A DNA stretch of 64,000 nt, from assembly GCA_035341665.1 (NCBI GenBank), contig DAOQVR010000002.1, positions 248,001 to 312,000 of the forward strand, read 5' to 3'. Within the stretch, counting starts at the first letter, position 1. Each line of letters starts with the position of its first letter. The position numbers and the translations under genes are program-made. This DNA is from DAOQVR01 sp035341665 (GTDB lineage Bacteria > Chloroflexota > Anaerolineae > JAAYZQ01). The notes under the pieces were generated by a model. The model saw nothing but the letters and a program-made list of their open reading frames with translations, did not search any database and was not told the origin of the DNA. Positions 1 through 8,590 of the stretch are shown piece after piece.

Positions 1-830
1 AGGCCGTCGTCGTTGACCAGCACGCCGCCCGAGTTGCCGGGGTTGATCGGCGCATCGGTCTGAATGATGTCAGGGATGGAGAAATTGGCCCCGCCGATCG
101 CGGTCCGAGTGGTCACCGGGATGGAGCGCCCAATGGCACTGACAAAGCCCACGGTCATGGTGCCCTCCAAACCGAAGGGGTTGCCAATCGCGACGGCGAG
201 CTGCCCAACCTTTACGTCATTCGAGTCGGTCAGCCGGACGGGCTGCAGCAGGTCGGCACTTGCATCCACACGAATGACGGCCAGGTCTGAATCGGGATCG
301 GTCCCGACAACCTCGGCATCCAGGGTCGTGCCGTCGGAGAAGACGACCGTGATCTCCGTGGCATTCTCTACCACGTGGTTGTTCGTGACGATGTGGCCGT
401 CTTCATCCCAAACAAAGCCTGAGGCTTGGGCACTCGAGTCAAACTCCTCGGGAACCCCAAATCCCTCCGGCCACTGGAAATCCTGAAAGCCCGGCAGCTC
501 GCCGCGCATGGTAACCTCGATGTAGACGACGGACGGGCTGACCCCCTCATAGATCTGGCCGAGTGTATCCTGCAGTGCCGTCAGCACATCACCCGAGGTG
601 GTCACCACGCCCGATGAAGGGGCCTCGGACGCCGAGGATGAGGAGGAAGAGGCGTCCGCCGACTCAGGGACCACGGTGGCCTCGGCTTCCTCCTCTGGAG
701 CCTGGCGCAGGGGCAGCGCATCCGTTGCCCGGGACACGAGGTCCCGCAGGCGGTCGGTGGGGCTGCACGCCGACAAGAGGAGGGCGGGCAGCAGCAAGAG
801 CGCGACGACGAGCAAAAGCCTGTTCTTCAT
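1..830 (-). CDS. htrA: HtrA/DegP-type trypsin-like serine protease, lipoprotein (C-terminal part outside window)
   Basis: The visible 276 residues begin with a lipoprotein signal peptide (lipobox LLSAC, Cys22) and a Ser/Glu-rich linker to about residue 75. A trypsin-like fold with the full HtrA triad follows: His152 in VTNNHVV, Asp182 in SDLAVI and Ser267 in GNSGG. Family knowledge: such proteases degrade or refold damaged proteins outside the membrane and usually have a C-terminal PDZ domain, which would lie beyond the left edge. The ATG at 830 has a GGAAGGATCC-type ribosome site. The gene follows a histidine kinase but has its own promoter region with a double palindrome, which suggests envelope-stress control (inference). 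Confidence 0.93.
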   Translation of the reverse strand, partial: MKNRLLLVVALLLLPALLLSACSPTDRLRDLVSRATDALPLRQAPEEEAEATVVPESADASSSSSSASEAPSSGVVTTSGDVLTALQDTLGQIYEGVSPSVVYIEVTMRGELPGFQDFQWPEGFGVPEEFDSSAQASGFVWDEDGHIVTNNHVVENATEITVVFSDGTTLDAEVVGTDPDSDLAVIRVDASADLLQPVRLTDSNDVKVGQLAVAIGNPFGLEGTMTVGFVSAIGRSIPVTTRTAIGGANFSIPDIIQTDAPINPGNSGGVLVNDDG

Positions 831-860
831 TTGGATCCTTCCGCAGACATTATTCGGGAC

Positions 861-917
861 AGTATACGATGTTGGGGGCCCGTTTGTCCTTAAGGCGGGC
901 TACAAAGAACCTTAAGG
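861..917 (-). promoter_or_regulatory. htrA promoter with two CCTTAAGG palindromes 22 bp apart
   Basis: Reading leftwards, TATACT (861-866) is preceded at 17-18 bp by GGACAA/AGGACA. The octamer CCTTAAGG lies at 888-895, touching the -35, and again at 910-917. The two copies start exactly 22 bp apart, which puts them on the same helix face. This fits a site for a dimeric response regulator, but no regulator gene is visible beside it. Confidence 0.5.
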
Positions 918-944
918 GAAGCTAAAGCAGGGGGATCAGGGCGT

Positions 945-2357
945 CTAGGCCTCGGCCACCGCCCTTCGCGGAAGGACGATCGTGAAGAGGCTCCCTCGGC
1001 CGGGCGTGGACTCGAGGTCCAGCCTTCCCCCGTGGGCAGCCACCAGGTCGCGCGCAATGGAGAGCCCGAGCCCCATCCCCTGCGGGAAGCGTTTGTCGCG
1101 CGTGCTGCGATAGAAGGGCTCAAAGACCCTGGCACTCTCGGCAGGATCGATGCCGGCGCCCGTATCGCGGACACCGATGGCGACATGGTCTTGCTCGAAG
1201 TGTGCCTCGACCGTGATGCGGCCTTCGGAGGTGTACTTGACGGCGTTGCTCAACAGGTTCCCCATCGCCTGGGACAGCCGGTCGGCATCTATCTCGAGCA
1301 GGCACGGCACCGGGGGCACGGCGATCTCCCAGGCGAGCCCTTTCTCTTCGGCAAGGCGGCGCCAAGGAGCGACCGTCGTTCGGAGCCACTCGCCCACATC
1401 AACCGGCCGGAGGTCAAGCTCGAGCGTGCCGAGCACCTGGCCGTGCAGGTCGGCTAGGGTGTCCAGCAGGGGCCTCAGCCGGCCCACCTGCTCCTCCATG
1501 CCCACGAGCAGCTCCTGGCGCAGATGGGGGTCCCCGTCGGCGCCGGCCCTCAGCGCCTGCAGGCCCGACTGGAGCGCGCCCAGGGGACGGCCGAGCTCAT
1601 GCACCAGGTTGGCCAGCAACTGGCGCCGGGATCGCTCGAGCATACGAAGCCGCTCAATCAACGCGTTGAAGGCGCGCAGCAGGACGCGTATCTCCTCGGC
1701 GCCGCGCACAGGCAGGGATTCCCATTGCCGGCCGCTCGCGACGCCGTCGATGGCAGAAGACACCCGCTGCAGGGAGCGCCCCAGGTTGAGCGCAAGCACC
1801 AGGCCGATGAGGACGCTCAACCCCAGCGCGCCGGCAAACCCGGCGATTACCAGGTTGCGGGTCCGGACCAGCCGCCCCTGGACGCTGGAGACCTGCTGCG
1901 ATAGGTGCACCGCCCCCAGCAGCCGACCCCTGTCGTCCACAACCGGCACCGCCACCTGGATCACTTCGCGGCTGAGGTCGCTGCCGACATCCGCCGCCTG
2001 CTCGCCCGCCAGCGCGCGGGCGACGAAATCGGCATCGGAGGGCCGGACCTCCCCGGCAGGCCCATCCAGGGTGGAGGAGAGAAGGCTGCCCTCGGCGTCG
2101 TAGAGCGAGATGCCGGCCGTCGAGCGCTCGCCCAGGAGCGACAGAAAGCGCTGGGCCTCGAAGCTGTTTGACCAGATCAGGGGGCGGTCCCCCGCCACAT
2201 CGGCGGTCAGCATGGCCTGGCTGAGCAGCTCGCCCGATAGGATATCCAGCCAGAGGCGGGTCTGGAGCAGGTAGACCAGCAGGGCCGCGACTAGTGGCAC
2301 GACCAGGAGGACGGGGAGGGTGTGGCTCAGGATCAGCCGGCTGCGCAGGGAGCGCAC
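945..2357 (-). CDS. Membrane sensor histidine kinase (HAMP-HisKA-HATPase)
   Basis: The protein has 470 residues, with membrane helices near 12-32 and 168-190 enclosing an extracytoplasmic sensor region. HAMP spans about 190-240. HisKA has His253 in VHELGRPLGAL, where GRPL replaces the usual RTPL. The ATPase domain has Asn371 (N box), DTGAGI near 398 and GMGLGLSIA near 427. It starts with GTG at 2357 behind an AGGAG site and lies 37 bp after the LCP gene, so the two are probably cotranscribed. No response regulator is adjacent; htrA follows. A role in envelope or protein-quality sensing is inferred only from this neighbourhood. Confidence 0.93.
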   Translation of the reverse strand: MRSLRSRLILSHTLPVLLVVPLVAALLVYLLQTRLWLDILSGELLSQAMLTADVAGDRPLIWSNSFEAQRFLSLLGERSTAGISLYDAEGSLLSSTLDGPAGEVRPSDADFVARALAGEQAADVGSDLSREVIQVAVPVVDDRGRLLGAVHLSQQVSSVQGRLVRTRNLVIAGFAGALGLSVLIGLVLALNLGRSLQRVSSAIDGVASGRQWESLPVRGAEEIRVLLRAFNALIERLRMLERSRRQLLANLVHELGRPLGALQSGLQALRAGADGDPHLRQELLVGMEEQVGRLRPLLDTLADLHGQVLGTLELDLRPVDVGEWLRTTVAPWRRLAEEKGLAWEIAVPPVPCLLEIDADRLSQAMGNLLSNAVKYTSEGRITVEAHFEQDHVAIGVRDTGAGIDPAESARVFEPFYRSTRDKRFPQGMGLGLSIARDLVAAHGGRLDLESTPGRGSLFTIVLPRRAVAEA

Positions 2358-2394
2358 GGGGTCTGGCTCCTAGCGCCGCCCGGCAGCCGCCGGC

Positions 2395-3885
2395 TCAGGG
2401 ACAGGGATCATACGATCCCCCCAAGATTACCTGCAAGTCCACCGGCTGTGCTGGGTCGAGCCGCACAGCCACGCTCTCCGGCTTGACCTTGAGCAGCTCG
2501 ATCAGGCGCGCCAGCGTGTCGGGCTTGTCGTGGTAAACAATGATCTGCGTGTTCTTGTAGTCAGTGCGCGCAGCCGTTCCGGTGCCGGCGACGGTAAAGC
2601 CGCTCCAGCGCAGCTGGTCGGCCCCGATTTCGGCCAGGTAGGGGCGCGTCGTCCCGTTGTTGACCTGGATCCGGGCGGCCTCGCTCGCGACGGCGCTCTC
2701 CCCGTCCGAGGGCGGCGCATCCAGCGCGGCCACGACCTGCTGGACTCGTTCCGGGATGGGCAGCAGGACCTCCCATCCCTCCGGCGTGGTCCAGTCCTGC
2801 GTCTGGCTGCGGCCGATGTAGCGGCTGCGGATGTTCTCGCGCTGTAGGCTCAGCACCACCGGGGCCAGCGACAGCACGTCGCCGAGCCCCAGGTCGGTCG
2901 CGAAATTGCCGCTCATGGCCGACCACAGTCCCGGGATGGCCGTCAGCTTGTTCGCGTCCTTGAACTGGTCCCAGACCGCTTTCAGAAACTGCTGCTGCCG
3001 GCGGGCACGGTCAAAGTCGCTCTCTCCCCGCCGCGTGCGCACGTAGCGCAGCGCGGTAGCCCCATCCATGTGGTGGTAGCCCGGCTCCAGGGTCATCTCC
3101 TCGTCCACTCCAGAGTCGGTGGACCGATAGCGGAGGTTGGTCGTGCAGGGCACCAGGAGCTCGACGCCGCCCAGCTTGTCCACCGCGGCGGCAAAGCCCT
3201 GGTAATCCACCCGCACCCAATGATCGACGGCGACTCCGAGATTCTCCTGGATGGTGCGCATGAGCAGAGCCGGCCCGCCTCCAGGGTACTTGAGCCGGGC
3301 TCCGTAGCGGTGAGCCGTATTGATCCTGCTGTAACCGACCGTAGGGATGTAGACCCACAGGTCGCGCGGGATCGAAAGCAGGGTGACCTGCTTGGTGCCG
3401 CGGTTGATCGAGGCAACGATCAGGACATCGGTGTTCTGATCAGGCGCGTAGCTTCCGGTGTCGGCACCGATGAGCAGGATGTGGTCAATTTGCCTCGCCG
3501 ATATCGCCGTGGGTACGGGCGTGGGGCTGCCTGCCAGGTTGGGTGTCGCGATCGCGGTCGGCGAGGGAGACGGAACCGGCGTGCGGGTGGGCTGCGGAAG
3601 CGGCGTCGCCGAGGGTGTGGGCAGGGAGGAATAGAGTCCCACCGAAGTCGAAGCAGCCGGGACGGTGGGCAAACCCGTCTCAGTGGGCGGCGGCAGGGTT
3701 GGCGCCGGCGTGTCGACCAACACCGGCTCCGTCGGGATCGCCGAGGCAGCCGCGAGGTCCTGGCCTGGAGCGCACCCGGCGACAAGGCTCGCCAAGAGCC
3801 CCAAGAGCAGGAGAATCGCCATGAGAGAGGAAATCGTCAACGTCGACCTGCGAGGGTGCCTGCCTCGCGCCATCTGTTTGCGCAT
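2395..3885 (-). CDS. LytR-CpsA-Psr (LCP) family protein with LytR C-terminal domain
   Basis: The protein has 496 residues: a short basic N-terminus, one hydrophobic segment ending in LVAGCAPG, a long Pro/Thr/Ser-rich linker (about 50-125), the LCP domain (about 130-380) and a LytR_C domain (about 400-485). LCP hallmarks are LLIGADTG, DVLIVASI, SIPRDLWV, and YVRTRRGESDFDRARRQQ, the arginine-rich motif that binds polyprenyl phosphate in the family. Family enzymes transfer undecaprenyl-linked glycopolymers to the wall or other acceptors. ATG 3885 was chosen because it lies exactly at the predicted transcription start; an in-frame ATG at 3873 is the alternative. The open frame runs further upstream, but that part is arginine-rich and non-family-like. 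Confidence 0.9.
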   Translation of the reverse strand: MRKQMARGRHPRRSTLTISSLMAILLLLGLLASLVAGCAPGQDLAAASAIPTEPVLVDTPAPTLPPPTETGLPTVPAASTSVGLYSSLPTPSATPLPQPTRTPVPSPSPTAIATPNLAGSPTPVPTAISARQIDHILLIGADTGSYAPDQNTDVLIVASINRGTKQVTLLSIPRDLWVYIPTVGYSRINTAHRYGARLKYPGGGPALLMRTIQENLGVAVDHWVRVDYQGFAAAVDKLGGVELLVPCTTNLRYRSTDSGVDEEMTLEPGYHHMDGATALRYVRTRRGESDFDRARRQQQFLKAVWDQFKDANKLTAIPGLWSAMSGNFATDLGLGDVLSLAPVVLSLQRENIRSRYIGRSQTQDWTTPEGWEVLLPIPERVQQVVAALDAPPSDGESAVASEAARIQVNNGTTRPYLAEIGADQLRWSGFTVAGTGTAARTDYKNTQIIVYHDKPDTLARLIELLKVKPESVAVRLDPAQPVDLQVILGGSYDPCP

Positions 3886-3891
3886 GCCGCC

Positions 3892-3920
3892 ACTATACTC
3901 CGCGCCCAACGCGCGGTCAA
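3892..3920 (-). promoter_or_regulatory. Promoter of the LCP-kinase operon
   Basis: TTGACC (3915-3920), a 17 bp spacer and TATAGT (3892-3897) read leftwards. Only six bases separate the -10 box from the ATG at 3885, so the transcript would be leaderless, or translation starts at ATG 3873. Confidence 0.65.
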
Positions 3921-4000
3921 GTCTTTGGGCACTGGACGGCGGGCCATGGGCCACGGGCGCGGGGCGGTCGTGGATCGTGCGGCTTGGCCGTCGCGAAGGG

Positions 4001-4561
4001 CTACCTATGAGCCGGCAGCCAGGTGTCGCGATCTGCCCAGTAGCGCAAGAGCTCCATCCCAAAGTAGACGCTGCGGTCCACGAAGGACATGCCCACCTTT
4101 TCGAGGACATGCTGCGAGCCGCGGTTGTCGGGGTGCACCAGGCCGATGATGCGCCGAAGCGCCAGCTGCTCGAAGCCGAAGCCAAGAGCCGCCGCCGCGG
4201 CCTCGCTGGCAAACCCCTTTCCCCAGTGGCGCCTACCCAGGAGATAGGCCACTTCTGTCTCACCCGTCTCGGGCAGGAAAGTCAGGCCGCACCAGCCCAT
4301 CAGGCTTGGGTCTCCTGGCTGCTCGAGTGCCCACCAGCCATAGCCCTGCTCCTGCCAGTGGGCCAGGAAGTGGCTGACCCACGACCCGACCTGCTCACGC
4401 GAGGGTGGGGTTGGGTTGGGAAAGTAGCGCAGGACATCGCCCTCGTTGAGCAGCCCGAAGAGTGGCTCGGCGTCTGCCGACGTGTAGGGCCTCAGTACCA
4501 GGCGCTGTGTCGTCAGCGTGGGAATATGGCGTGCGGCTGCAGCAGAGGGCAAGTTCGTCAT
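4001..4561 (-). CDS. GNAT-family N-acetyltransferase (RimJ/RimL-like)
   Basis: The protein has 186 residues of the RimJ/RimL type: TQRLVLRPYTSADAEPLF at the N-terminus, an acetyl-CoA binding stretch YLLGRRHWGKGFASEA, and the C-terminal HPDNRGSQHVLEKVGM that is typical of the fold. Family members acetylate protein N-termini or small amines; the substrate here is unknown. ATG 4561, with GGCGGC upstream, is preferred over an in-frame TTG at 4600. Nothing in the adjacent genes points to a pathway. Confidence 0.88.
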   Translation of the reverse strand: MTNLPSAAAARHIPTLTTQRLVLRPYTSADAEPLFGLLNEGDVLRYFPNPTPPSREQVGSWVSHFLAHWQEQGYGWWALEQPGDPSLMGWCGLTFLPETGETEVAYLLGRRHWGKGFASEAAAAALGFGFEQLALRRIIGLVHPDNRGSQHVLEKVGMSFVDRSVYFGMELLRYWADRDTWLPAHR

Positions 4562-4765
4562 AGTGCCGCCGATGATACCCGTCTTCGGCTTCCTGGTCAA
4601 AGCGCCCGGCAGCCGTTGGGCCGGTGTACCTCCTTGTAGCCTGCGCTCTGGTGGTAGCTCAGAGCGCCGCCATACCGGGAAAGTCAGCCTCGCCGCGGAA
4701 GCGGCGGAAGGCCAGCCCTGGTATGGCGGGGGCCTGCTCGACGGTGACCGGCTCGCCGGCGACGA

Positions 4766-5491
4766 TCATCTCGCCGCGCCCAACGATCCCTCCATAGACT
4801 CGCACAGCCGGCCGTGCGCGCCAAGGCTCACCAGGCTGCCCAGGGGCGCAACGCTTCCCGACAGGCGCGGCGCACCGTAGTAAGAGACCTGCCCCGTCCC
4901 ACGCACGGTGACCAACAGATCGCGTGTCGCCCAGACGACGGCCGATCCCATCCCCTTGACCGTGACCTGGGCCTCATGGCTCTCCAGCTCGGGCGCCTGG
5001 AAGTGCCCCGACCCGAAGAGGGAGACCCGTTGCTGCGTGACGTGGCCGGCAAGCTCGACCCTGCCCATGCCGGACTGCTCGACCTCCAGGCGATCGGCCA
5101 GGAGCGAGTCGATGCGCAGCTCGCCGGCGCCGTGGAACTTGAGGCGAAGCTCCCCGGCCTTAACGGCGGCCGCGCGCACTTGGGCCATGGCAGAAACCTC
5201 AATGGCTGCTATCTCGCGAACGGCCAGGCAGAAGCGAATGTGCGGCCGGGTCAGGCTGGTGGTGAGCGCGTCCTTCACCTTCTCAAGCAAGCCTCCGCCC
5301 GTGCCGAGGTAGAGCGTCCGGTGTCGCACGTCCGTCACGAGCCGGGGGACGAGGTCCGCCGGCCCTTCAATCGTCAATGCTTCGCGATTCCCTTGGGTGA
5401 TGATGAGCTCATTGCTGTGCGGCGCGGCCAAGACAACCCGGTTGAACCCGGTGACCAAGCGCGTCTCGGTTACGGTTGTGCCTGTTCTCAT
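4766..5491 (-). CDS. GIN-domain (DUF2807) beta-helix protein
   Basis: The protein has 241 residues. From about residue 15 it shows the alternating hydrophobic, glycine-rich pattern of the DUF2807/GIN 'adhesin head' domain, for example FNRVVLAAPHSNELIITQG, HGAGELRIDSL, GSGHFQAPELES and VRGTGQVSYYGAP. There is no signal peptide, although many family members are exported, so this copy may act inside the cell. ATG 5491 follows AGGAGGGGACGCG; an upstream GTG/ATG extension lacks a site. The gene is single, with a promoter element almost identical to that of the 89-residue gene at 8860, so I infer coregulation. Confidence 0.82.
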   Translation of the reverse strand: MRTGTTVTETRLVTGFNRVVLAAPHSNELIITQGNREALTIEGPADLVPRLVTDVRHRTLYLGTGGGLLEKVKDALTTSLTRPHIRFCLAVREIAAIEVSAMAQVRAAAVKAGELRLKFHGAGELRIDSLLADRLEVEQSGMGRVELAGHVTQQRVSLFGSGHFQAPELESHEAQVTVKGMGSAVVWATRDLLVTVRGTGQVSYYGAPRLSGSVAPLGSLVSLGAHGRLCESMEGSLGAAR

Positions 5492-5523
5492 CGCGTCCCC
5501 TCCTTCGCACCTACTACGAGGCA

Positions 5524-5567
5524 TTCTAGGCCAGAGGTGGGGGAGATGTCATCCCCCAGGTTGGGGA
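5524..5567 (-). promoter_or_regulatory. Promoter/operator of GIN gene, twin of 8886-8930
   Basis: On the minus strand the core is TGACAT (5547-5552), 17 bp, TAGAAT (5524-5529). CCCCAACCT and CCCCCACCT flank the -35 as direct repeats about 22-23 bp apart. The element at 8886-8930 has the same order, spacing and flanks. Confidence 0.65.
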
Positions 5568-5640
5568 ATCGGCGGCAACGGTTTGGCGCCGGATGCCCGG
5601 CAGAGGGTGCCCCGGTTTGGCGGGCGCCGGCGAAGCGCAC

Positions 5641-6249
5641 TCAGCAGGGCGTGGGGTCGCCCGGTGGGCATGGCTCACCCTTCCCCCGGCCGGGCGGAGG
5701 AGCGCAGGCAGGCTGCGCCGCGCGCCACTCGCCGGGCCGGATGGCATAGAGGTAGCTGTCGGTGGGCTGCCCATCGGCGACGGTTCCCCCTCGGAGGCAC
5801 GCCTCCAGCCTCATCCCCAGCCGCTCCATCAGCCGCCGCGAAGCCTCGTTCTGTACGGCCGTCTCGGCCTCCACCCGCTCCAGGTCAAGCACACGAAAGG
5901 CATAGTCCAGCAGTGCAGAAGCTGCCTCCGCCGCGTACCCCTGGCGGCGGAAGCGCGCGCCGAGCGCCCAGCCGGCGGCGCCCACCCGGTCCCGGCGCAC
6001 CAGCGTCAGCAGGCCGAGGACCCGCCGGTCCGACTTGCGCTCGATCGCCAGGTCAAAGACCCGCTCCGGCTCGAACGCCCGGTACTCGAGCTGCCGCTCG
6101 AGGTAGCGCCGGACGCCGGACTCGGTGGGCTCCATCTCGGGCACAGCCCGCGAGAAGGACGGGTCCGCGGCGAGCGCAAGCAGGTCACGCTCGTCCTCGA
6201 CCGAGAAGCGGCGCAGGATCAAGCGCCCGGTCTCGACCGGCAGGCTCAC
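5641..6249 (-). CDS. GNAT-family N-acetyltransferase
   Basis: The protein has 202 residues and is RimJ-like: VETGRLILRRFSVEDERDLL, ALGARFRRQGYAAEAASALL (acetyl-CoA loop) and QNEASRRLMERLGMRLEA. The last 30 residues are a Pro/Gly-rich tail outside the fold. The GTG start at 6249 follows GGGGAGGTGAGGTC, four bases after the stop of the cysteine-motif gene, so it is translationally coupled to it. The substrate is unknown; colocation with another GNAT at 7333 suggests a small modification cassette (inference). Confidence 0.88.
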   Translation of the reverse strand: MSLPVETGRLILRRFSVEDERDLLALAADPSFSRAVPEMEPTESGVRRYLERQLEYRAFEPERVFDLAIERKSDRRVLGLLTLVRRDRVGAAGWALGARFRRQGYAAEAASALLDYAFRVLDLERVEAETAVQNEASRRLMERLGMRLEACLRGGTVADGQPTDSYLYAIRPGEWRAAQPACAPPPGRGKGEPCPPGDPTPC

Positions 6250-6253
6250 GACC

Positions 6254-7282
6254 TCACCTCCCCGTGCTTTGTCGCTGGCCTGTGCCCTGCGCCTCGGGCA
6301 GGGCCTCGGCCGGCAGGTGGATGGCGAAGCGACAGACGAGCCCGCCGGTCAGCACCGTCTCCAGCACATCCACCTCCAGCGGCCGGCCCAGGATCACCTC
6401 CCAGGGCTTTTTGACGAACCCCGCGCTGCACAGGCAGAACTCGGGCGAGACGTGGGCGCCGCCAGGCCGCAGCGATTCCTTTACCCAGGGGCAGTGGCAG
6501 TAGTAGTAGCGTTTCTTGGACTCGTCTGCCTCGGCCAGGTACTCCTTGGTCATGTGCGGGATCTTGGTGTGGTAGAGCAGGGCACCCTTCCGGACACCGG
6601 TCCCAATCTCGGGGTTGCCCCGGACCAGGTCCAGCATCTCTTCCGTCACCTCCTGGGTGAAGTAGAGGCGTCCCTCTGTCCTGAGCTGCTCCAGCTCGGC
6701 GATGTACTCCCGGTGACTCGACGCCAGGTAGGCGTCGATGTCGGGGCTCTTGCGGTACTTCCTGCGCTGCGGCAGAAACCACTGGCTCCTCAGGTCGCGC
6801 AGGCCAGCGGCGAGGATCGGGCGATAGACGGCCGGATCGACCAGCTTCTCCAGGCGTGCCATCACCGCCTGCGTGTAGGCAGGGAGCTCCGTCGTCGGCG
6901 TCCCCAGCGGAGGCAGCGCGATGCCGTGAAACACCCAATCCCGCTCCTTGCGGCCCAGGGCGCGGCCGAGCCGCCTGTGAAGGTTCTGCAGCGCCTCGGC
7001 ACCGTCGAGGAGAGTCACCACAGCCACATACACGGTATCGCTGCCGATGAAGCGGCCGTAGCGCGCCAGGGCGACCAGGTCGTCGTAGCTGTTGTGCCCC
7101 TCGCCGATCAGCTGGCGCGCAAAGAGCTGTGCATCCTCCGCCGTCGCCGGCCCGCCCGGTCCGGGGCGGTCGGGGCCGGCGAGGAATGCCTCGAACCGCT
7201 CCGCGACGGCGATGCCATCCTCGATCGCGCGCTCGGGCAGGCTCCTGCCCCTCAGGAACTGGCGAAACCCTTCCTTGTCCAT
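6254..7282 (-). CDS. Conserved protein of unknown function with C-terminal Cys motif
   Basis: The protein has 342 residues, soluble and mostly helical by composition. The C-terminal third carries YYYCHCPWVKESL and, about 20 residues on, EFCLCSAGFVKKPWE. This CxC...CxC pair could bind a metal or form redox-active thiols. It recalls DUF6144- and thiazoline-carboxylate-hydrolase-like proteins, but I cannot place it and give no function. The middle YLASSHREYIAELEQL region may be a dimerisation helix. ATG 7282 is preceded by GGAGGGAGGA. It sits between two acetyltransferases in a tight minus-strand group. Confidence 0.7.
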   Translation of the reverse strand: MDKEGFRQFLRGRSLPERAIEDGIAVAERFEAFLAGPDRPGPGGPATAEDAQLFARQLIGEGHNSYDDLVALARYGRFIGSDTVYVAVVTLLDGAEALQNLHRRLGRALGRKERDWVFHGIALPPLGTPTTELPAYTQAVMARLEKLVDPAVYRPILAAGLRDLRSQWFLPQRRKYRKSPDIDAYLASSHREYIAELEQLRTEGRLYFTQEVTEEMLDLVRGNPEIGTGVRKGALLYHTKIPHMTKEYLAEADESKKRYYYCHCPWVKESLRPGGAHVSPEFCLCSAGFVKKPWEVILGRPLEVDVLETVLTGGLVCRFAIHLPAEALPEAQGTGQRQSTGR

Positions 7283-7332
7283 TCCTCCCTCCTCAACTCC
7301 TCTGGTATGGGGCCTCGGGCCCGTCCCGGCGA

Positions 7333-7932
7333 TCACAGGGGTCCTGGCTGCAAGTCCTTGGGCAGATCACTCCTCAGCAACCCGTAGCACAGCGTCCCCG
7401 TGATCGCCCCATCCGCGCTGCGCTTGTTCTCACGCAAGTGCCCTTCCAGCACCATCCCACACCGCTCGGCCACCCGGCGGCTGCGAACGTTGGTGTCGTC
7501 GCAGCGCAGGGACACCCGGCGGGCATGAAGCTGCTCGAAGAGAAACTGGAGGGTTGCCCGGACGGCTTCGGTGATGTACCCGCGGCCCTCGTATGCCACA
7601 TCCGCCACGTACCCTATCTCGAACTCGGGCAGGTCCCAATCGGTGGGACCCACGTACACCTGGCCGACCCAATCGCCGGTCGCCTGCTCAAAGACGCCCA
7701 GGAAAAAGCAATCACGGGCGGCCCACGCCGCCTGCAGCTGCCGCACGGCAGCTTCGGCCTCCTCCTCGCTGTGGATGCCCATCAGCACATTCCCCGATTC
7801 ATAGCGCGCCAGGTGCGCACGGTTGCGTTGGCTCGCGGCGAAGTAGAGGGCGCCATCGCCCGGGCGGTAGCAGCGCAGAAGCAGGCGCTCCGTCTCAAAG
7901 CCGGTGGGAATGTCCACGAGCATTGTTTTCAT
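7333..7932 (-). CDS. GNAT-family N-acetyltransferase
   Basis: The protein has 199 residues of the RimJ/RimL class: FETERLLLRCYRPGDGALYF, then IGYVADVAYEGRGYITEAVR (acetyl-CoA site) and DDTNVRSRRVAERCGMVLEG. ATG 7932 (GAGGTG eight bases upstream) gives a normal family length. The longer in-frame extension to 8250 is antisense to the preceding membrane gene and is rejected. It is 50 bp upstream of the cysteine-motif gene. Substrate unknown. Confidence 0.88.
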   Translation of the reverse strand: MKTMLVDIPTGFETERLLLRCYRPGDGALYFAASQRNRAHLARYESGNVLMGIHSEEEAEAAVRQLQAAWAARDCFFLGVFEQATGDWVGQVYVGPTDWDLPEFEIGYVADVAYEGRGYITEAVRATLQFLFEQLHARRVSLRCDDTNVRSRRVAERCGMVLEGHLRENKRSADGAITGTLCYGLLRSDLPKDLQPGPL

Positions 7933-8041
7933 AGTTCGGAACACCTCAGTGAGCCAGGTCGCGGGCGCCCCGGCGTGCCAGGTGCACCGCGCCGGTGGCA
8001 GATGCAGCGCACCTGCGCTCCCTCTGCGCCGCTGCTGCCCG

Positions 8042-8551
8042 CTACGAGCGCACCTCCCGGCTCGGCCGCGGCACCCAGGCAGCCAACAGGCGACCGAGGC
8101 CGCGCAGGGCGCCGACCGCCTGGCCCAGGAGTGCCAGCGCGAGCACAAGCCGGGCCAGCGTGTTCCACGTCCAGAAAGGAACAGGCCAGTCGGGCACGGC
8201 GAGAAACAGCGGCGCGCCAAAGAGCAGCCGCGCCAGCGTCGCGACGCCAACGAGGTCTACCAGCAAATCGGCCAGCCGCAGCTCAAGCGTCCACCTCTCG
8301 AAGAAGAGCAGAGCAGACGCGACGGCCAAGCCCAACACCCACCATAGCGTCAGCCACGGCAGGGCTGCATAGAACCCTGACCCGAGCAGGGGCACCAAGC
8401 TCGAGGCGTCGCGCAGGCTGCGGTAGACTCCCACCTTGTCCGGGTAGATGTTGAAGAGGATGAGCAAGGCCAACAGGAAACAGATGCGCACCGCCTGCGC
8501 CATTTTGTCGACGGGATCGCGCGCTGTCCTCGCAACAGGCTGCGTAGTCAT
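8042..8551 (-). CDS. Small integral membrane protein, function unknown
   Basis: The protein has 169 residues with about four predicted membrane segments, near 19-35, 60-85, 95-115 and 128-150, and a basic C-terminus. I recognise no family motif. The start follows GGAGAAGGAGGTACGGGCAA. It begins 39 bp after the 89-residue gene and is presumably driven from the same promoter (8886-8930), so the pair may act together, for example as a soluble sensor and a membrane partner. That role is speculative. Confidence 0.78.
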   Translation of the reverse strand: MTTQPVARTARDPVDKMAQAVRICFLLALLILFNIYPDKVGVYRSLRDASSLVPLLGSGFYAALPWLTLWWVLGLAVASALLFFERWTLELRLADLLVDLVGVATLARLLFGAPLFLAVPDWPVPFWTWNTLARLVLALALLGQAVGALRGLGRLLAAWVPRPSREVRS

Positions 8552-8590
8552 TTGCCCGTACCTCCTTCTCCTGTCCTGAATGTGAGCACC

